Positions 9,246 through 20,878 of a DNA stretch of 25,860 bases are shown here, in pieces. The notes beneath the pieces were generated by a model. The model was not told where the DNA came from. It ran no database searches and saw nothing but the letters and a program-made list of their open reading frames with translations. How positions within the stretch are numbered: the first letter of the stretch is position 1; every line of letters starts with the position of its first letter. Source of the DNA: Reclinomonas americana ATCC 50394 (lineage: Eukaryota > Jakobida > Jakobea > Jakobida); NCBI GenBank assembly GCA_048213135.1, contig PS015106.1, positions 1 through 25,860 on the forward strand. The letters run 5' to 3'. Position numbers and translations under genes: made by a program.

Positions 9246-10248
9246 CGGCAGTCGGCGGCGCAATGTGAATCAGCAGGAACTGCGCCGCCAAGTACGTCAG
9301 CATGACCCACGTGTGCTGGAAGGGAATGGTGGCGGCACCAAAGTTGCCAATGGTCAGCAGCAGATCGGAGACCACAAAGCTGAGGCCACCGAAACGCGAC
9401 AGCGAGCCGACCATGGGCGAGGCCGAGGAGCCCGCATCGAGCGCACGCCAGGCGGTCGTGGTGAGGAACGTCACATAGACAACGCACGGAATGCGGATAT
9501 CCTCCGGCACGTACTCCCACAGCCAGAAGCGGAAAATGCTGTGCGTAATCGCCTCCAACACGAGCAACGTCACCCAATTGCGCGGGTAGCCGCGGCCGCC
9601 AGGTCCACCGAAAGTGAAGGCGTAGAGGTAGCCGAAATGCGCAATGAGGAACGACACCATGCCCAGCATGAAATACAGCATGTCGCCGGGGAAGAGCAGG
9701 AAGGCATCGCCGGCCAGCGAGAACACCGTGGCCAGCAGGCGGCTCCAGCGGAACCATGCCGGCGCCGGCTCTTGCAGGACCTGCACACACACAGAGAGAG
9801 AGAGACAGGTGAGGGAGACAACGAGACTCGAGAGCGTGGTCTTGTCTTGCGCGCAACGTAGATCGAGAGAATCTGCGACGTTCAATCAGCCAATAGCAGC
9901 GCACAAGAAAACGTAAGACATGTGTGACGTACCACAAGCGGCCACAGTTTCTGCATGAGAGAGACAAGAGAGTGCAAGTGTGTGAGACAAGACAACAATC
10001 GGACACGGGTCATTTCTCTCACCGTGAGGAAACCCGGGCCGTGGTTGATCTCATTGAGCAGATGCAGCGCCGAGGCGGCAATATACGACGAGCGCACCAG
10101 TGTCTGCGCGTGTGAGTGTGAGTGAGTGTGACAGACAATGTCCCGAAAAACGCACACGCGCGCATGCAGAACGCTCTGCGGCACTCACACACACTCTCTC
10201 CCTCACACTCACCAGTGAGGCCGAGGCCTGTTTCTTCTCGGAATGCAT
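9220..10248 (-). CDS. YhhN / TMEM86 family protein (lysoplasmalogenase-like)
   Basis: Four minus-strand exons: 10248-10213, 10103-10023, 9950-9933 (an 18-nt microexon, KLWPLV) and 9780-9220; 231 aa, all phase 0. Hydrophobic segments run through most of the protein. The YhhN hallmarks are LAGDAFLLFPGDMLYFMLG with LIAHFGYLYAF, GGLSFVVSDLLL and HTWVMLTYLAAQFLL, containing the Asp and His residues conserved in the family. TMEM86 enzymes hydrolyse the vinyl-ether bond of lysoplasmalogens in ER membranes; activity here is inferred from the family. The ATG at 10248 opens a 12-residue hydrophilic N-terminus. The gene is divergent from the carboxypeptidase (297 bp between starts) and its 3' end lies in the repeat array. 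Confidence 0.88.
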
Positions 10249-10545
10249 GATTGATCGGGTTACAGTTTTCATAGTCCGAAATTACATAACAAATCGGTAA
10301 CCTCTTCTAACGCTGCGCTGTGGTCTGTTTTCATCGCCCTCCTTCTCGTCCACACGCCTCTGCACGTAGCTGACCTCACTAGCGCATTGCACTCTCTCAG
10401 TGGTGGCGCTGCGATTCCACTGTCCACTCCATCGACCCACCAGTATTGCGCGGGAAAGTCAGTCGTTCACGCGCGTTGGTGTGTGTGTGCGCGTGTGTGT
10501 GCGCGCGTGTGTGTGAGTGTGTGTGAGCGGGCACACTACACACTC
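10249..10545. promoter_or_regulatory. Divergent intergenic region (YhhN / carboxypeptidase)
   Basis: This 297-bp region lies between two opposed starts. No gene is visible. At 10480-10528 is a GT/GC alternating tract (GTGTGTGTGCGCGTG...), which alternates purine and pyrimidine and could adopt Z-DNA. It lies 20-70 bp upstream of the carboxypeptidase ATG. Confidence 0.4.
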
Positions 10546-10811
10546 ATGGAGAAGCTCACGGCGTTCATGACTGAGGTGCGGCAGTTGACTCACTTGTTTC
10601 TCNNNNNNNNNNNNNNNNNNNNNNNNNNNNNNNNNNNNNNNNNNNNNNNNNNNNNNNNNNNNNNNNNNNNNNNNNNNNNNNNNNNNNNNNNNNNNNNNNN
10701 NNNNNNNNNNNNNNNNNNNNNNNNNNNNNNNNNNNNNNNNNNNNNNNNNNNNNNNNNNNNNNNNNNNNNNNNNNNNNNNNNNNNNNNNNNNNNNNNNNNN
10801 NNNNGACGTCG

Positions 10812-10860
<49 letters not shown>

Positions 10861-10863
10861 TTG

Positions 10864-10898
<35 letters not shown>

Positions 10899-13800
10899 TT
10901 GTATCTCTCTCTGTCATCACTGATGGTTGTCTCTTTTCAGCGTCCTCGGCCTCTGGCGCTCGCCTATCGACGCGCGAACTGGAACGCGAGGCTCTCATTC
11001 GCAAGTACGCTGTGCGCAAGCTCAACCCCAATGAGGCGGCGCGGCGCAAGGTCGCACTCATCCCGCCGCCGTCGCTGCCGAATTTTCTCACCATGACCCG
11101 ACAAGGGAGGCAGGGTCGTCCAAAGACGTTGAGTCCTCCTCCTCCTCTTGTCTCATCAAGTTTTCCTTGTTCTTCATCTGGATCCTCTTCCTCCTCCTCT
11201 CCATATTCTCCTTCTTTTCTTCTTCTTCTCCTCCTTCCTCTTGTTCTTCTCTCTGTTCCTCCTCCGTCTCCTTCTTCTTCTCCTCCTCCTTATTCTCCTT
11301 CTTTTTGTTCTTCTTGTTCTTCTTGTTCTTCTTGTTCTTGTTCTTGTTCTTGTTCTTGTTCTTGTTCTTGTTCTTCTTCTTCTTCTTCTTCTTCTTCTCC
11401 TCCTCCTCCTCCTCCTCCTCCTCCTCCTCCTCCTCCTCCTCCTCCTCCTCCTTCCCCACCCTCTCATTTCCCTTCCACAGTGGCACTGGCCTGTCGATGA
11501 TCTACCCCCCACCCAATCTCATTCACTCGGTACCGCGCTTCCCCGAGCCCATGTATCCACCACGCCCGGGTCTTGGCATGGACATGGCGGCGCACGACGC
11601 AGTCAAGGCCAAGAGCAAGAACCTGCTGCTGGTCAATCGGCTGGTGTATGACTCGATGGAGCATGGCACGGAGGGCGATTTGGTGGGTGATTTCTCTGCA
11701 TGCATGATCTGGATAGGGTGCAGAAGCGGATGTATTCATTCCTGCGTTTGTAGAAATTGTTTGGCAAGCAGGGTATCTACAAGGGTCGTCTGGGCCACGG
11801 TCCCACCAGTGAGGGAGACTCGCCGGCGGCACCGATTGTGTCCAAGTTGCGACTCGCTACTCGGAGGCTTCTCATCTCTCAGTCCCTGTGTACTGGCTCC
11901 TGCTCACTGCAGATCTCTTTCTTGTGACGCACTCATGTTCTTGTGTTGGTCTCGTCTTCACATCGATTTCCGTTGTTGCTGTACTCGCTGGCAGTGTGTA
12001 GTGTATTCACTCTCTCTCCGAGACGCACACCGCTCCTTACTGTTCTTGCTCATGCTGTTATCTATGTCTCGTCCTCACCTTTATGCTGTCTATTCACCTT
12101 GCTCTCTCTCTCTCTCTCTCTGCGATGCACCCGTTTCTGACTCTTCCTTCTTGCATTTGTTAACCTCGCGTTTTTCCCCTTTCTGCTGACTCTACACCTA
12201 ACCTTCTCTCTGTTCCCCTTCCCATTCATCCCGTTTCCCATCATCCCCGTCCCTTTTCCCTTCGTCCCCTTCCCTTTTGCCCTTCCCTTATCCCATCACC
12301 CTCTTCTCCGACATCCTCTTCTTTCACGTCTCTTCCCTTCCACCCCCTTCCCCTTCTCCCCCTTCCCCTTCTCCCCCTTCTCCTTCCACCCCCTTCCCCT
12401 ATATCTCCCTCATTTCCCTTCCACCTCGTAGCCTTGGCGTGGCCGGCTCGATGGCCGGCCGCCACCAAGACGAGGCCGTCGACCTGCCGCCCTACTACAA
12501 GGTGGTGTCGCCGGAGGACACCACCCTGGTGTTTGAGAGTCGATACGAGAGCGGCAATCTGCGGCGGGCGATTCAGATGTTGCGTGTGGCAGCGTCCTTT
12601 CTTTTTGTTTTTCTCGCTTGCTCACGTGACGCTCAGCTACGAATTCGAGTACGAGCTGATTCTCAAGTTCGACGTCAACACTCGCGGCCACACCCAGTGG
12701 TTCTACTTTTCCGTGTCCAACACACGCAAGGACACCAAGTACAAGTTCAACCTCATCAACCTGCTGAAGCCCGACTCGCTGTACAATCACGGAATGCGAC
12801 CGGTGATGTACTCGGTGCACAACTCGCGCACGAAGGGTCTGTTTGTGCATCTTGCTGCGGCGCGACTGGATGAGCACGTCGCTAACGCGTCGTGACGTGC
12901 GCAGGCGAGGGTTGGGTGCGTGGTGGCTTCGACGTGTGCTACTACCAGAACCGCATCAAGCGACAAAAGGGCTTTTACTACTCGGCCACGTTCTCCATCA
13001 AGTTTGATCGTTGCGCGCAGCATCTAGCAAAGCCTGTGCTGTGTGGGAAACTGATGTATGTGTGGGTACGGCACAGACGACTTTGACACGGTCTACTTTG
13101 CCTACTGTTATCCGTACACATACACCGACTTGCAAGAGTTGCGGCAGTCACGCTCTGATGAGATCACTATGAGCTGCGTGCTCATGTCTCTCCCTTCTCT
13201 CAACAGTTATCTGCAAGCACTGGAAGACAATCCCGAGACGCAGTCGAGATTTCGTCGGCGGACTTTGTGCCAGACTCTCGCCGGCAACAAGTTGCGCTCT
13301 CCTTCTTCATCGTGGAACACGCACGCTACGTTCCTGATCTTGTCTCTTCCGAATTGCACAGCTGCGACCTGTTGACCATCACATCGTTCACCTCCGACCC
13401 GGAGTCGCTACGGCGGCGAAAAGGAGTGGTCATTAGCGGTCGGGTACATCCGGGCGAGAGCAACTCCAGCTGGATGATGAAGGTGTGCGCGCGCGCGATG
13501 CAAACCCTTCCGTTAATCATTGTTAATCACCGACCGATCGTCGTGCACGCCGCCGCAGGGTGTCATTGACTTCCTGCTCGGTCCGTCGCTGGACGCCAAA
13601 ATCCTGCGCGACAACTTCATCTTCAAGATCGTGCCGATGCTCAACCCAGATGGTGTCATCAACGGCAACTATCGATGTTCACTGGCTGGTGCGCATTCTT
13701 GGACCGGTGCGCATGTTTTGCACTTCATGTATCTCAACCCCGTGTGTGCCAGGTGTTGATCTCAACCGTCGATGGATGGAGCCGAGCAAGAAGCTGACGC

Positions 13801-16406
13801 CGACCATTTACTCCACCAAGATGGTTCTCCACCCTGCCATTTCTGTCTTCTGTGCTGCTGTCTCACGTCCTTCTCTTGCTGTGCAGATGATCAAGCGATT
13901 CCTCGAGGACCGCGAAGTGGTGCTCTTCTGTGACCTGCACGGGCACAGCAGAAAGCACAACATTTTCATGTACGGTTGCGAGAATCGAGACTCGCCCGAG
14001 GCTCGCCTCAAGGAACGCGTGTTCCCCAAGTTCTGTGTTCTCTTTCATCACCATGTGTGTGTATGTGTGTGTGCACCCCGTGCTCACCATTCAGGATCGC
14101 AGGCTGCTCTCGGAGCTCTCAGACACGTTCTTGTTCCGCGATTGCAGTTTCCGCGTGCAGAAAGCCAAGGAGTCCACTGCTCGAGTTGCGCCATCCATTG
14201 TTGTGTGATTAGCTGGCCTCAGTTAGACCAACATGGCGGCGGCAGGTTGTCGGATGGAGGGAGCTGGGCATCTTGAACAGTTTCACCATGGAGGCCACAT
14301 TTGCCGGTGCGACCGAGGGGCCCTACGCAGGCGAGCATTTCACCACACGGCATCTCGAGGTTGGATGTGGCATCGAAGCTTGTAATATCTGTATTGCTGT
14401 CGCTGATCTTTATTTCCCTCCAGGAAATGGGTCACCAACTGTGCNNNNNNNNNNNNNNNNNNNNNNNNNNNNNNNNNNNNNNNNNNNNNNNNNNNNNNNN
14501 NNNNNNNNNNNNNNNNNNNNNNNNNNNNNNNNNNNNNNNNNNNNNNNNNNNNNNNNNNNNNNNNNNNNNNNNNNNNNNNNNNNNNNNNNNNNNNNNNNTC
14601 TCTCCCTACTTCGATCTTTTGATTCTCGTTTCCCCCTCCGTTTCTTCCCCCTCTCTACCTTCTTCTTTACTTCTCCCCCTTTTCTTATTCGATTGTTGAT
14701 TGCCGTCGCAGGGTCGAATCGCCACGGTTGGAGGAGCTCCAGTCGAAGGAGTACTCATTTGATCTGCTCAATGCTGGTGCGTCGATGTTGATTTCGTGCT
14801 CTCTCTTTGCTTTCTTCTCACCATTTGTGATCCGCACAGGCCAACTTCGACGGTACGCACATTATTTCTGCACCTTTTTCTGTGCATCATCTCTTCTGTT
14901 GTTTTGTTGTGGCGCAAGATACGAGCATACACACTTCTTACCTGCAGTGATGTGCTGATTAGGCGGCGACCTGACGATGCTCGCTTTGCGAGTGGCGTCG
15001 ACAGTGACGGTGGCGTTGGCGTTGATGTTGCGTGGCTTAGAACAACGACAATTATCGTTTACTCTCGTTGGTTCCGTCTCTCACGTCGTGATGGTCACCA
15101 TATGCACAGGGAACACCTCGCGCTCCCTCCAACAGTCGTGTGGTGAGCTGCTCCACCCGAGAATCAGAGTGTTGCGTATTATAATTGTCTCACACTTCGC
15201 CCACCCCACCGCAGCGCCCTGTCAGCGCTGGCTCACCCAGCCGCGGTCATTCGCGACGGTCCTCGACACTCGACGCAGCCGGCGAGTACCGTTGTGTCTC
15301 TCTGCCGGTCGTCGATTGCGGTGTGGAGTTGCTCACGTCGGCCTCCCCGTCGCAGAGTTTGGTCCCGACCAGGAGTACATGATGCGCTACCGCCAGCTGT
15401 ACGAGGAGGCTCTGCGTGGCAATGCATCGTCACGGTGCGCAAATGCGTGTGTATGTGTCTTCATGTCACTATCATGCGCCTCGTATTCATCGCCACCTTT
15501 GCTTGTCAGCGCACGAGCCGAGCAGACCGCGCAACAGCAGCTGCACGATTTGCAAATGTTGCACGAACTGCAGCACTTGCAGAGATTACAGATGATGGCC
15601 ATGGCCGCCGCCACTGATGGAGGTGGACATGCGATGCACGAATCGGCGGCTTCGCGATCACGATCGCCCGCCGTGGTACGCTCTACGGGTCTCATGGCGT
15701 CGGCGGGAATCACCACCACCGGCGCCCTCGCTGTTGACGTCTATCATCCCGGCCGCAGTCAGCCAGGGGCGCCAGTGGGTGGCGCGTCCTCCACGGGTGC
15801 CTTTGCGACGGCTTCGCCTCACGAGCGCAGAGCTCCATCTGTGCAAGGGCAAAGCTCGTCGCCGTTGCGTTTGTGTGTCATCATTCCTCACCACACACCA
15901 ATCGGGGTGTGTGTTTGTGACTCACGAACATCTGTATTGCCGTGCCAGTGCCGTGCCAGCAAATCCCATGTCGACAGCCGCCGCTGTGGCTGCCGCTGTG
16001 GCCGCCAGTGCTGCTGCGGCGACAGCATCGTCTGCACCACCTGCCAGCGGCAGCAGCAGCAGTCGCCCGACCTCAGGCGTCTCGCGACCCGGGTACTATG
16101 CGCTGACGCCGGCTCTGTACCGCTCCGAGATTGCACTGGTGCGTGTGAGTGAGAAGTGAAGAAGATGGACGCCGGAGGCAATGTGACTCACCCACTCTCT
16201 CACATCATCGCAGGATGAGATGATGAACTCACCTGCATCGCCATCGCATCCTGCTCGACCAACTGCCAATGTTGCGTGCGATTGCCGTGTTGTCGAATTT
16301 GTGTGTGGCTCACACTCTGCGTGCACAGTTGCCGAGGCTCGTCTCCAAGGTCAAGTCCGTGAAGTGGCGACCAAAGGACGACAAGTATGATGTGCGGTTA
16401 ACGTGA
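10546..16406 (+). CDS. Cytosolic carboxypeptidase, CCP2/3 (AGBL2/3)-like, with long low-complexity tail
   Basis: Exons 10546-10602 (runs into gap), 10941-11127, 11481-11682, 11754-11845, 12432-12578, 12637-12836, 12905-13009, 13077-13137, 13207-13290, 13362-13482, 13559-13688, 13753-13823, 13887-14036, 14095-14184, 14246-14359, 14424-14444 (gap), 14712-14776, 14840-14852, 14963-15026, 15110-15142, 15215-15290, 15356-15434, 15510-15863, 15949-16138, 16214-16270, 16329-16406. CCP N-domain: [39 protein letters not shown]14 catalytic domain: [15 protein letters not shown] (zinc His and Glu), [44 protein letters not shown] (third zinc His), [23 protein letters not shown] (catalytic Glu). This family removes glutamates from tubulin tails, mainly in cilia. 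The ~370-residue tail is Ser/Pro/Ala/Gln-rich with one helical [16 protein letters not shown] stretch. The start ATG and first exon are tentative because of the gap; tail exons are less certain than the catalytic ones. Confidence 0.9.
10603..10804. other. Assembly gap, 202 N, followed by (CT)n
   Basis: The gap lies between the putative first exon of the carboxypeptidase and the next exon. It is followed by CT microsatellite at 10818-10918 that includes a duplicated CTGTGTTTGTATCTCTCTCT block (10853 and 10891). An exon may be lost here. Confidence 0.95.
11128..11480 (+). repeat. 353-bp polypyrimidine intron: TTCTTG, TTC and TCC arrays
   Basis: An intron of the carboxypeptidase gene (donor GTTGAG, acceptor TTCCACAG). 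It is almost entirely C/T on the coding strand: mixed TCC/TTC to 11310, TTGTTC/TTCTTG repeats to about 11371, (TTC)n to about 11397, then (TCC)n to about 11450. The reverse strand is accordingly a Lys/Glu- or Arg-rich pseudo-ORF. Removing it joins AAGAC|T to restore the frame. Confidence 0.8.
11846..12431 (+). other. 586-bp intron of the carboxypeptidase gene
   Basis: Donor GTTGCG, acceptor CTCGTAG. It contains no supported coding sequence. It has CT runs at 12101-12122 and a CCCTTCCCCTTCTCC-like array at 12184-12420 before the acceptor. Together with the preceding introns it shows that the longer introns of this gene are made of pyrimidine repeats. Confidence 0.7.
14445..14598. other. Assembly gap, 154 N
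   Basis: Interrupts the exon that begins EMGHQLC at the end of the carboxypeptidase catalytic domain. The remainder of that exon and part of the next intron are lost. Confidence 0.97.
14840..14852 (+). other. Candidate 13-nt microexon of the carboxypeptidase tail
   Basis: The 13 bases between CACAG and GTACGC fit the phases of the neighbours (1 in, 2 out) and give [15 protein letters not shown] when joined. Skipping it would shift the frame. It is tentative because this part of the tail is not conserved. Confidence 0.45.
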
Positions 16407-16729
16407 TGTGATGATGTATGAAGAAGAAGAAAGTGTATGTACAAAACACCGACAATCTCCCCTCCTGGCAGCATGCTGAGATTATGTTGTATACATGTCG
16501 ATTGCGAATGACAACAAACAACTCGGAAGGAGAGAACAAAGACAAGCGAAAAAAAAGAAGGAAAGATAATAGAGAGTAGGGCGAAACAGTTAGTGGGTAG
16601 AGTGGTGAGGATCAACAAGAGAAGAAGAGTACACACTAAAAGACAATTGCTTGTATGCGCCCATCGAGTCCGCGTGGTGGACGCGAGGGTCAATCACTTT
16701 TTCTTGTATCCATCGCGCAACCGTCAGCG
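16407..16729. other. Convergent spacer between carboxypeptidase and kinesin
   Basis: Purine-rich on the plus strand (GAAGAAGAAGAAAG, and GCGAAAAAAAAGAAGG at about 16537-16563). It should hold both 3' untranslated ends. If the alternative kinesin splice is used, kinesin coding extends to 16590 and the spacer shrinks to 183 bp. Nothing else is supported. Confidence 0.55.
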
Positions 16730-19700
16730 TCATCTCGGGGTAGGAGGGCCGCTGCGCGATTTTCTGTGTGCGACAGCAACAAGACAGGATCAGCTCATGT
16801 TCGCATACACACACGCACACACTGTTGCATCACCAACCCTTGCGAGGATTTCGTAGGTCTCAAAAACCTGTCCAGACCTGCCGCCGGCGGTGGCATCGCC
16901 GATGGCGCGCCACGTGCCGACATGTTGCCGGCGTTCTCCTTGTTCACCACCGTCGTGCCACGAGGTGTCATCAGCGGCTTCTCGGGCTCTGCAGCACGGG
17001 TTCATGTTAGCGCTGCTGTTGTGGTACATGGATAACCAAAGTGTGCATGGTCTCACCAGTCGACGGCGTGCGCTTGAGATCGGCACTCGATCCAGCCCCA
17101 CCCGGAGCATTGGACAGGCCCTTCAGATTGATGCTCACCACATGTGGAGGCTCTGCATTTCACGATTAGCAACACTCTTCAGGCTTGCGACACAGCAGAT
17201 ACACAGTTAACTCACCATCCTTGCGGTTGCTGTTGCTGCCGGCAGACGACAAAATTTTGTGCTCGCTGTTGGCACGGCGGCGTGCAGACAGCGGCGGGAC
17301 GAGCGACGCTTCCGTGGAGCTTGCAGCACCGTTCTCATCCGCCTTGCCAGCCGCAGCGACGAGTGTTGTCGGCGTGGCCGTGGTGGTCGGCGCAGCGGCA
17401 CCGCGATGCAACAGGAGGCTCTCTCGGCGATTGCGCCGACCAGCCTCTTGTGCTGCTGCTGTTCCGTCTGCTCCAGTCGCCGCCGCTGTCGCTGCAGTCG
17501 TGTCGATCGGCAGCCCGTGACCCACCGACGCGAGCAGCTTCTGCGTGGTGGCAGAGAACTTCTTGAACACCTCGCTGATGGGCTCTGGCGTCGACGGATC
17601 CGAGTTGCGTCGCAGGTTCAGGGTCGGCACCTTGACGCTCGACGATGGCGTGCGCGCCGACAGTGGAGGCGGCAACGAGGGCGAGTCGGGGCTCATCGGG
17701 AAGCTGGCGTCGCTGCCGGGGGAGCCGGACAGGTTGTGAGCTGCGCTGCTGTCGACCGCCGGTGTACCTGCTGCTGCAGCCGCTGCTGTGGTGGCAGTCG
17801 GAAGTGCGAGCGACACGGCCGACAGGGCTGCCTTGATTGGAACGGCCGACGGGGCTGCCACAGACGAAAGATCGGGCGACGACTGGTGTGCGCGCATGTG
17901 CTTGGAGGCCTTGCTGCGCAGGCGGCGAGCCTTGTTGGACGGTGCTCCGTCGGGAGTGCTTGGACCAGTGGCCGAGGCAAAGTTCGGCACCATCGACGAG
18001 CCGGTGGGACTGGCCGGCACACTGCCAGTCTGCGGAGCAGGGGCGATCTTGGCTGTGCTCTTGATCTTGGCCTTGCTGGCCGCCGTCGGCGCCATGAGAC
18101 GCGCCGACAGTGGTGCCGCAGCCGACGGTGCTGCCGGCACGGCAAATACGACACCAGCCGACTCGATGTGCTGCTGACTCTTCATGTGGGCTTGGACCGC
18201 GGGCAGATTGAAGCTGATGGCCGGCACTGTCGACGCTGCCGCAGAGCCAGTCGTCGAAATCGACGACGACTCATCCAGCGGAATGGCCAGCTCCACCAGC
18301 TTGCGTGTGGACTCGGACAGTTCGATCGTACTGCGGCTGTCATCACCCTCCAGTGCCGCCGTCCTCGCCGACATGGTGTTGGACTTGAGCTGCCGTGGTG
18401 GTGAGAAGGCTGGCTTGTTCAGACCGACACTCGATCGCCGCGGGCGACGTGCACCGCGCGAGAGAGTGATGTTTGGCGAGACCTCGCCCGCCTGCGGTGC
18501 AGCAGCCATGGCCGCTGCCACTGCCATTGGAACCGCCTTGCCTGCGTCGGGCTCGGGAGTGGCCCACGCTTGCGACTGCAAGGGAAAACCAGAAAAATGA
18601 GAAGGAGACATCACTATCAGTGGATGTGACACGACAAGCGACGCACCGCCACCGGCAGAATGTCGGGCAGTCGCACCAACGAGCGCGTGATGGAAGGAGT
18701 GGGTTGGGCAAACTCCAGCGGCGAGCGCGGGAACGGCTCGTCCTCGAAGCGGAACGAGACCGACTCGTGCAGACGTGTCTTGAGCGGCGTGACCAGGAAG
18801 GAGGAGATCTCGGTGCAAAAGTTCTTCACGTCATCGTTGACAGTGAGGTATGTGTGTGCTGTAACAGTGATGGTGAGTGAGTGACACAAAAGGTGGCACA
18901 CCAGCAAATGATATGCAAGCAGAAGACTCACCACCAAGCTCCTGCTTGAGGTTCTCGCCAAAGGACGAGTGGAAGAAGCGCAGTGCGACATTGTACTCGA
19001 CATTCATCTCCGCGTCGACCAGGTTGTGATCTGTGGTCGCGCAAGTGAGTCGCTTTTGCTGGTAGTCTCCCAACACATGGCGTGTCGCACTCACCGGACA
19101 AGAGGCGATGCTGAGTGCGCAGCAAGCGCTGTAGGCTCTCCATCTGCTGCGTCATATCCTCGTATGTGCGCTGGTACAGGCTCAGGGTCTTCTCGTAGCG
19201 ATCCTTGCTGCGCTCCAACTCCATGGAACGCATGTCGGCCTGCAACTCTCGCAGCTGTGCGGCGAAAAGTGACCAAAGATGAGCAAATAAACAAAACAGC
19301 AGCAGGCGCCTCCGCGAAAGATACGAANNNNNNNNNNNNNNNNNNNNNNNNNNNNNNNNNNNNNNNNNNNNNNNNNNNNNNNNNNNNNNNNNNNNNNNNN
19401 NNNNNNNNNNNNNNNNNNNNNNNNNNNNNNNNNNNNNNNNNNNNNNNATGTCGTGCTCTGGCTTCCACCTGCCGCCTCTCGGCCTCCTGCTCGGCCTCAA
19501 AGTCTGGCGTTCGCTGGCTCTCGGTCAGTTCCGTGATCTTGCGCTTGAGCTCCTCAATCTCCACACGCTGCTCCTGGATGATGCGGTTGTACTCGCTGAT
19601 GTGGAAGTTGACGTTGAGGACGTTGCGGGAGACGCGCGTCTTGATGTTCTTGGCGCGGTTGGCATACTTCAGGGTGTTGTAGGTGTCTTCGTACGACATG

Positions 19701-20798
19701 CTGGACGGGCTGACATTCGCAATCATGATGGTTCGGCAGTTGCCGCCGAGCGAGTCCTTTAGCAGACGCGTCAGCTTGCTGTCACGGTAGGGCACGTAGG
19801 CGCCCCGCTTGCCCGTGGTCAGAGCGTTGATGCAGTTGCCGAGTGCCAGCAGCGACTTGTTGATGTTGGCGCCCTCCTTCAGTCGAGCGCCCTCGTTCTT
19901 GGTCATGGCGGCACGCTCACTGCCAGCCAGATCGATCAGGGAGAGCTTGCCGATGCGCACGTCGGCCTTAACATCGGCGGTGCGCGGCTGCTGCTCCACG
20001 AGGATCTGCAATCAGGCGGGTAAGAAAATCACTGTGTCGCATGGCTCGCACCGAAGGAGAGCGGCTCACCTGCAGCACGGCGTGCGAGCGACTGGATTCC
20101 TGGTTCGCCTCGGTCGGGTGCTTGGTGCGGTTCGAGTTGCCAAACTGCAACATCTGCAGCACCTCCTCGGCCGTGCTCGGGAAGTACTCGGTGAGGCCGG
20201 CCACGGTCATACCGCGATCCTTGTCCTCGCGCAACTCCAGGTTCTGTCCCTTCCGGCTGTCGTGCGGCAGGAGCAGATCCTTGATCGTCTCGTTGTAGAC
20301 CTCGAGATATTGCATGGAGACGCGGCAGGTCACTTCGTCACGCTTGGCGTCAATGGCCTTGAACAGGTCGCGCATGGTCAGCACCATGACGCCGGGTCCG
20401 CTTTCGTCGGAGCCACTCATCGTGAACGTCTTGCCGGCACCTGCACACTCGCCAGCAGAGTCGGCAACAAGAACGAAGGAGAAGGAGTAAAGCAAGGAGA
20501 CTCACCAGTGGCACCGTACGCAAACACGGTGGCATTGAATCCGTTCATAACACCCGGCAGCAGGAAGCGAGTCGTGTTCTGGTACACCTCCAGCTGCGTG
20601 GTGCGTTCGTCAAAGACGCGATCGAATGCGTATCGAATGTCCTTGGGCTTGCGGCCAAACAGCGGCTTTCCAACACCCGACGGCGTGCACTTGGCCGGCT
20701 CCTCGTCTGACGGATCAAACACCACCACGTTGGTGTCGACGGCGCGCACCAGCCGGTGGAATGGCCCGTTCTTCTCACGCTCATTCTCCGGTCGCAGA
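16730..20798 (-). CDS. Kinesin-8 family motor (Kip3/KIF18/KIF19-like), 5' end in gap
   Basis: Minus-strand exons 20798-20506, 20440-20070, 20005-19448 (runs into gap), 19254-19095, 19030-18932, 18858-18647, 18575-17216, 17152-17057, 16988-16838, 16763-16730; ~1110 residues visible. Motor motifs: RPENEREK, P-loop [13 protein letters not shown] (joined across an intron), switch [10 protein letters not shown], switch [12 protein letters not shown], then the kinesin-8 neck [19 protein letters not shown] and a coiled coil [14 protein letters not shown] second coiled coil follows the gap (residues [16 protein letters not shown] on). A ~450-residue Ser/Ala/Pro-rich tail lies in one exon, 18575-17216. 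Kinesin-8s walk to plus ends and limit microtubule or cilium length. The 3' end has two consistent solutions: donor GTTGGT gives [11 protein letters not shown] and stop 16730-16732; donor GTGATG gives a 60-residue longer end at 16590. The start codon and first exon lie in or near the gap at 20859. Confidence 0.9.
19328..19447. other. Assembly gap, 120 N
   Basis: Interrupts the kinesin neck/coiled-coil exon after [16 protein letters not shown] and part of the next intron. A few tens of residues of coiled coil may be missing. Confidence 0.97.
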
Positions 20799-20858
20799 CT
20801 GCACCGGTGACAAGTGTGAGTTGCCCCGGCTGACGCACTGACTGTCGCTCTGTGCGCG

Positions 20859-20878
20859 NNNNNNNNNNNNNNNNNNNN
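20859..20878. other. Assembly gap, 20 N, over a divergent promoter
   Basis: Falls between the first visible kinesin exon (minus) and the roadblock-like gene (plus), so both start codons are hidden or uncertain. On the minus strand an ATG at 20929-20931 opens MSLKREAQES, but it does not connect in phase with the next kinesin exon without sequence from the gap. Confidence 0.9.

Noticed and set aside
9181-9861. 226-codon plus-strand ORF opposite the YhhN gene
   Set aside because: It is an antisense shadow; the minus frame has the YhhN motifs and membrane segments.
11088-11512. Minus-strand Lys/Glu-rich and Arg-rich ORFs
   Set aside because: They are reverse translations of the TTC/TCC intron of the carboxypeptidase gene.
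14977-16152. 391-codon single-exon gene in the carboxypeptidase tail region
   Set aside because: It runs through several GT-AG introns. The spliced chain gives a continuous tail in phase with the catalytic exons and a later stop at 16404-16406.
17259-18404. 381-codon plus-strand ORF opposite the kinesin tail
   Set aside because: Its Arg/Cys-rich composition is typical of antisense to GC-rich coding DNA, while the minus-strand frame is in phase with the kinesin exons.
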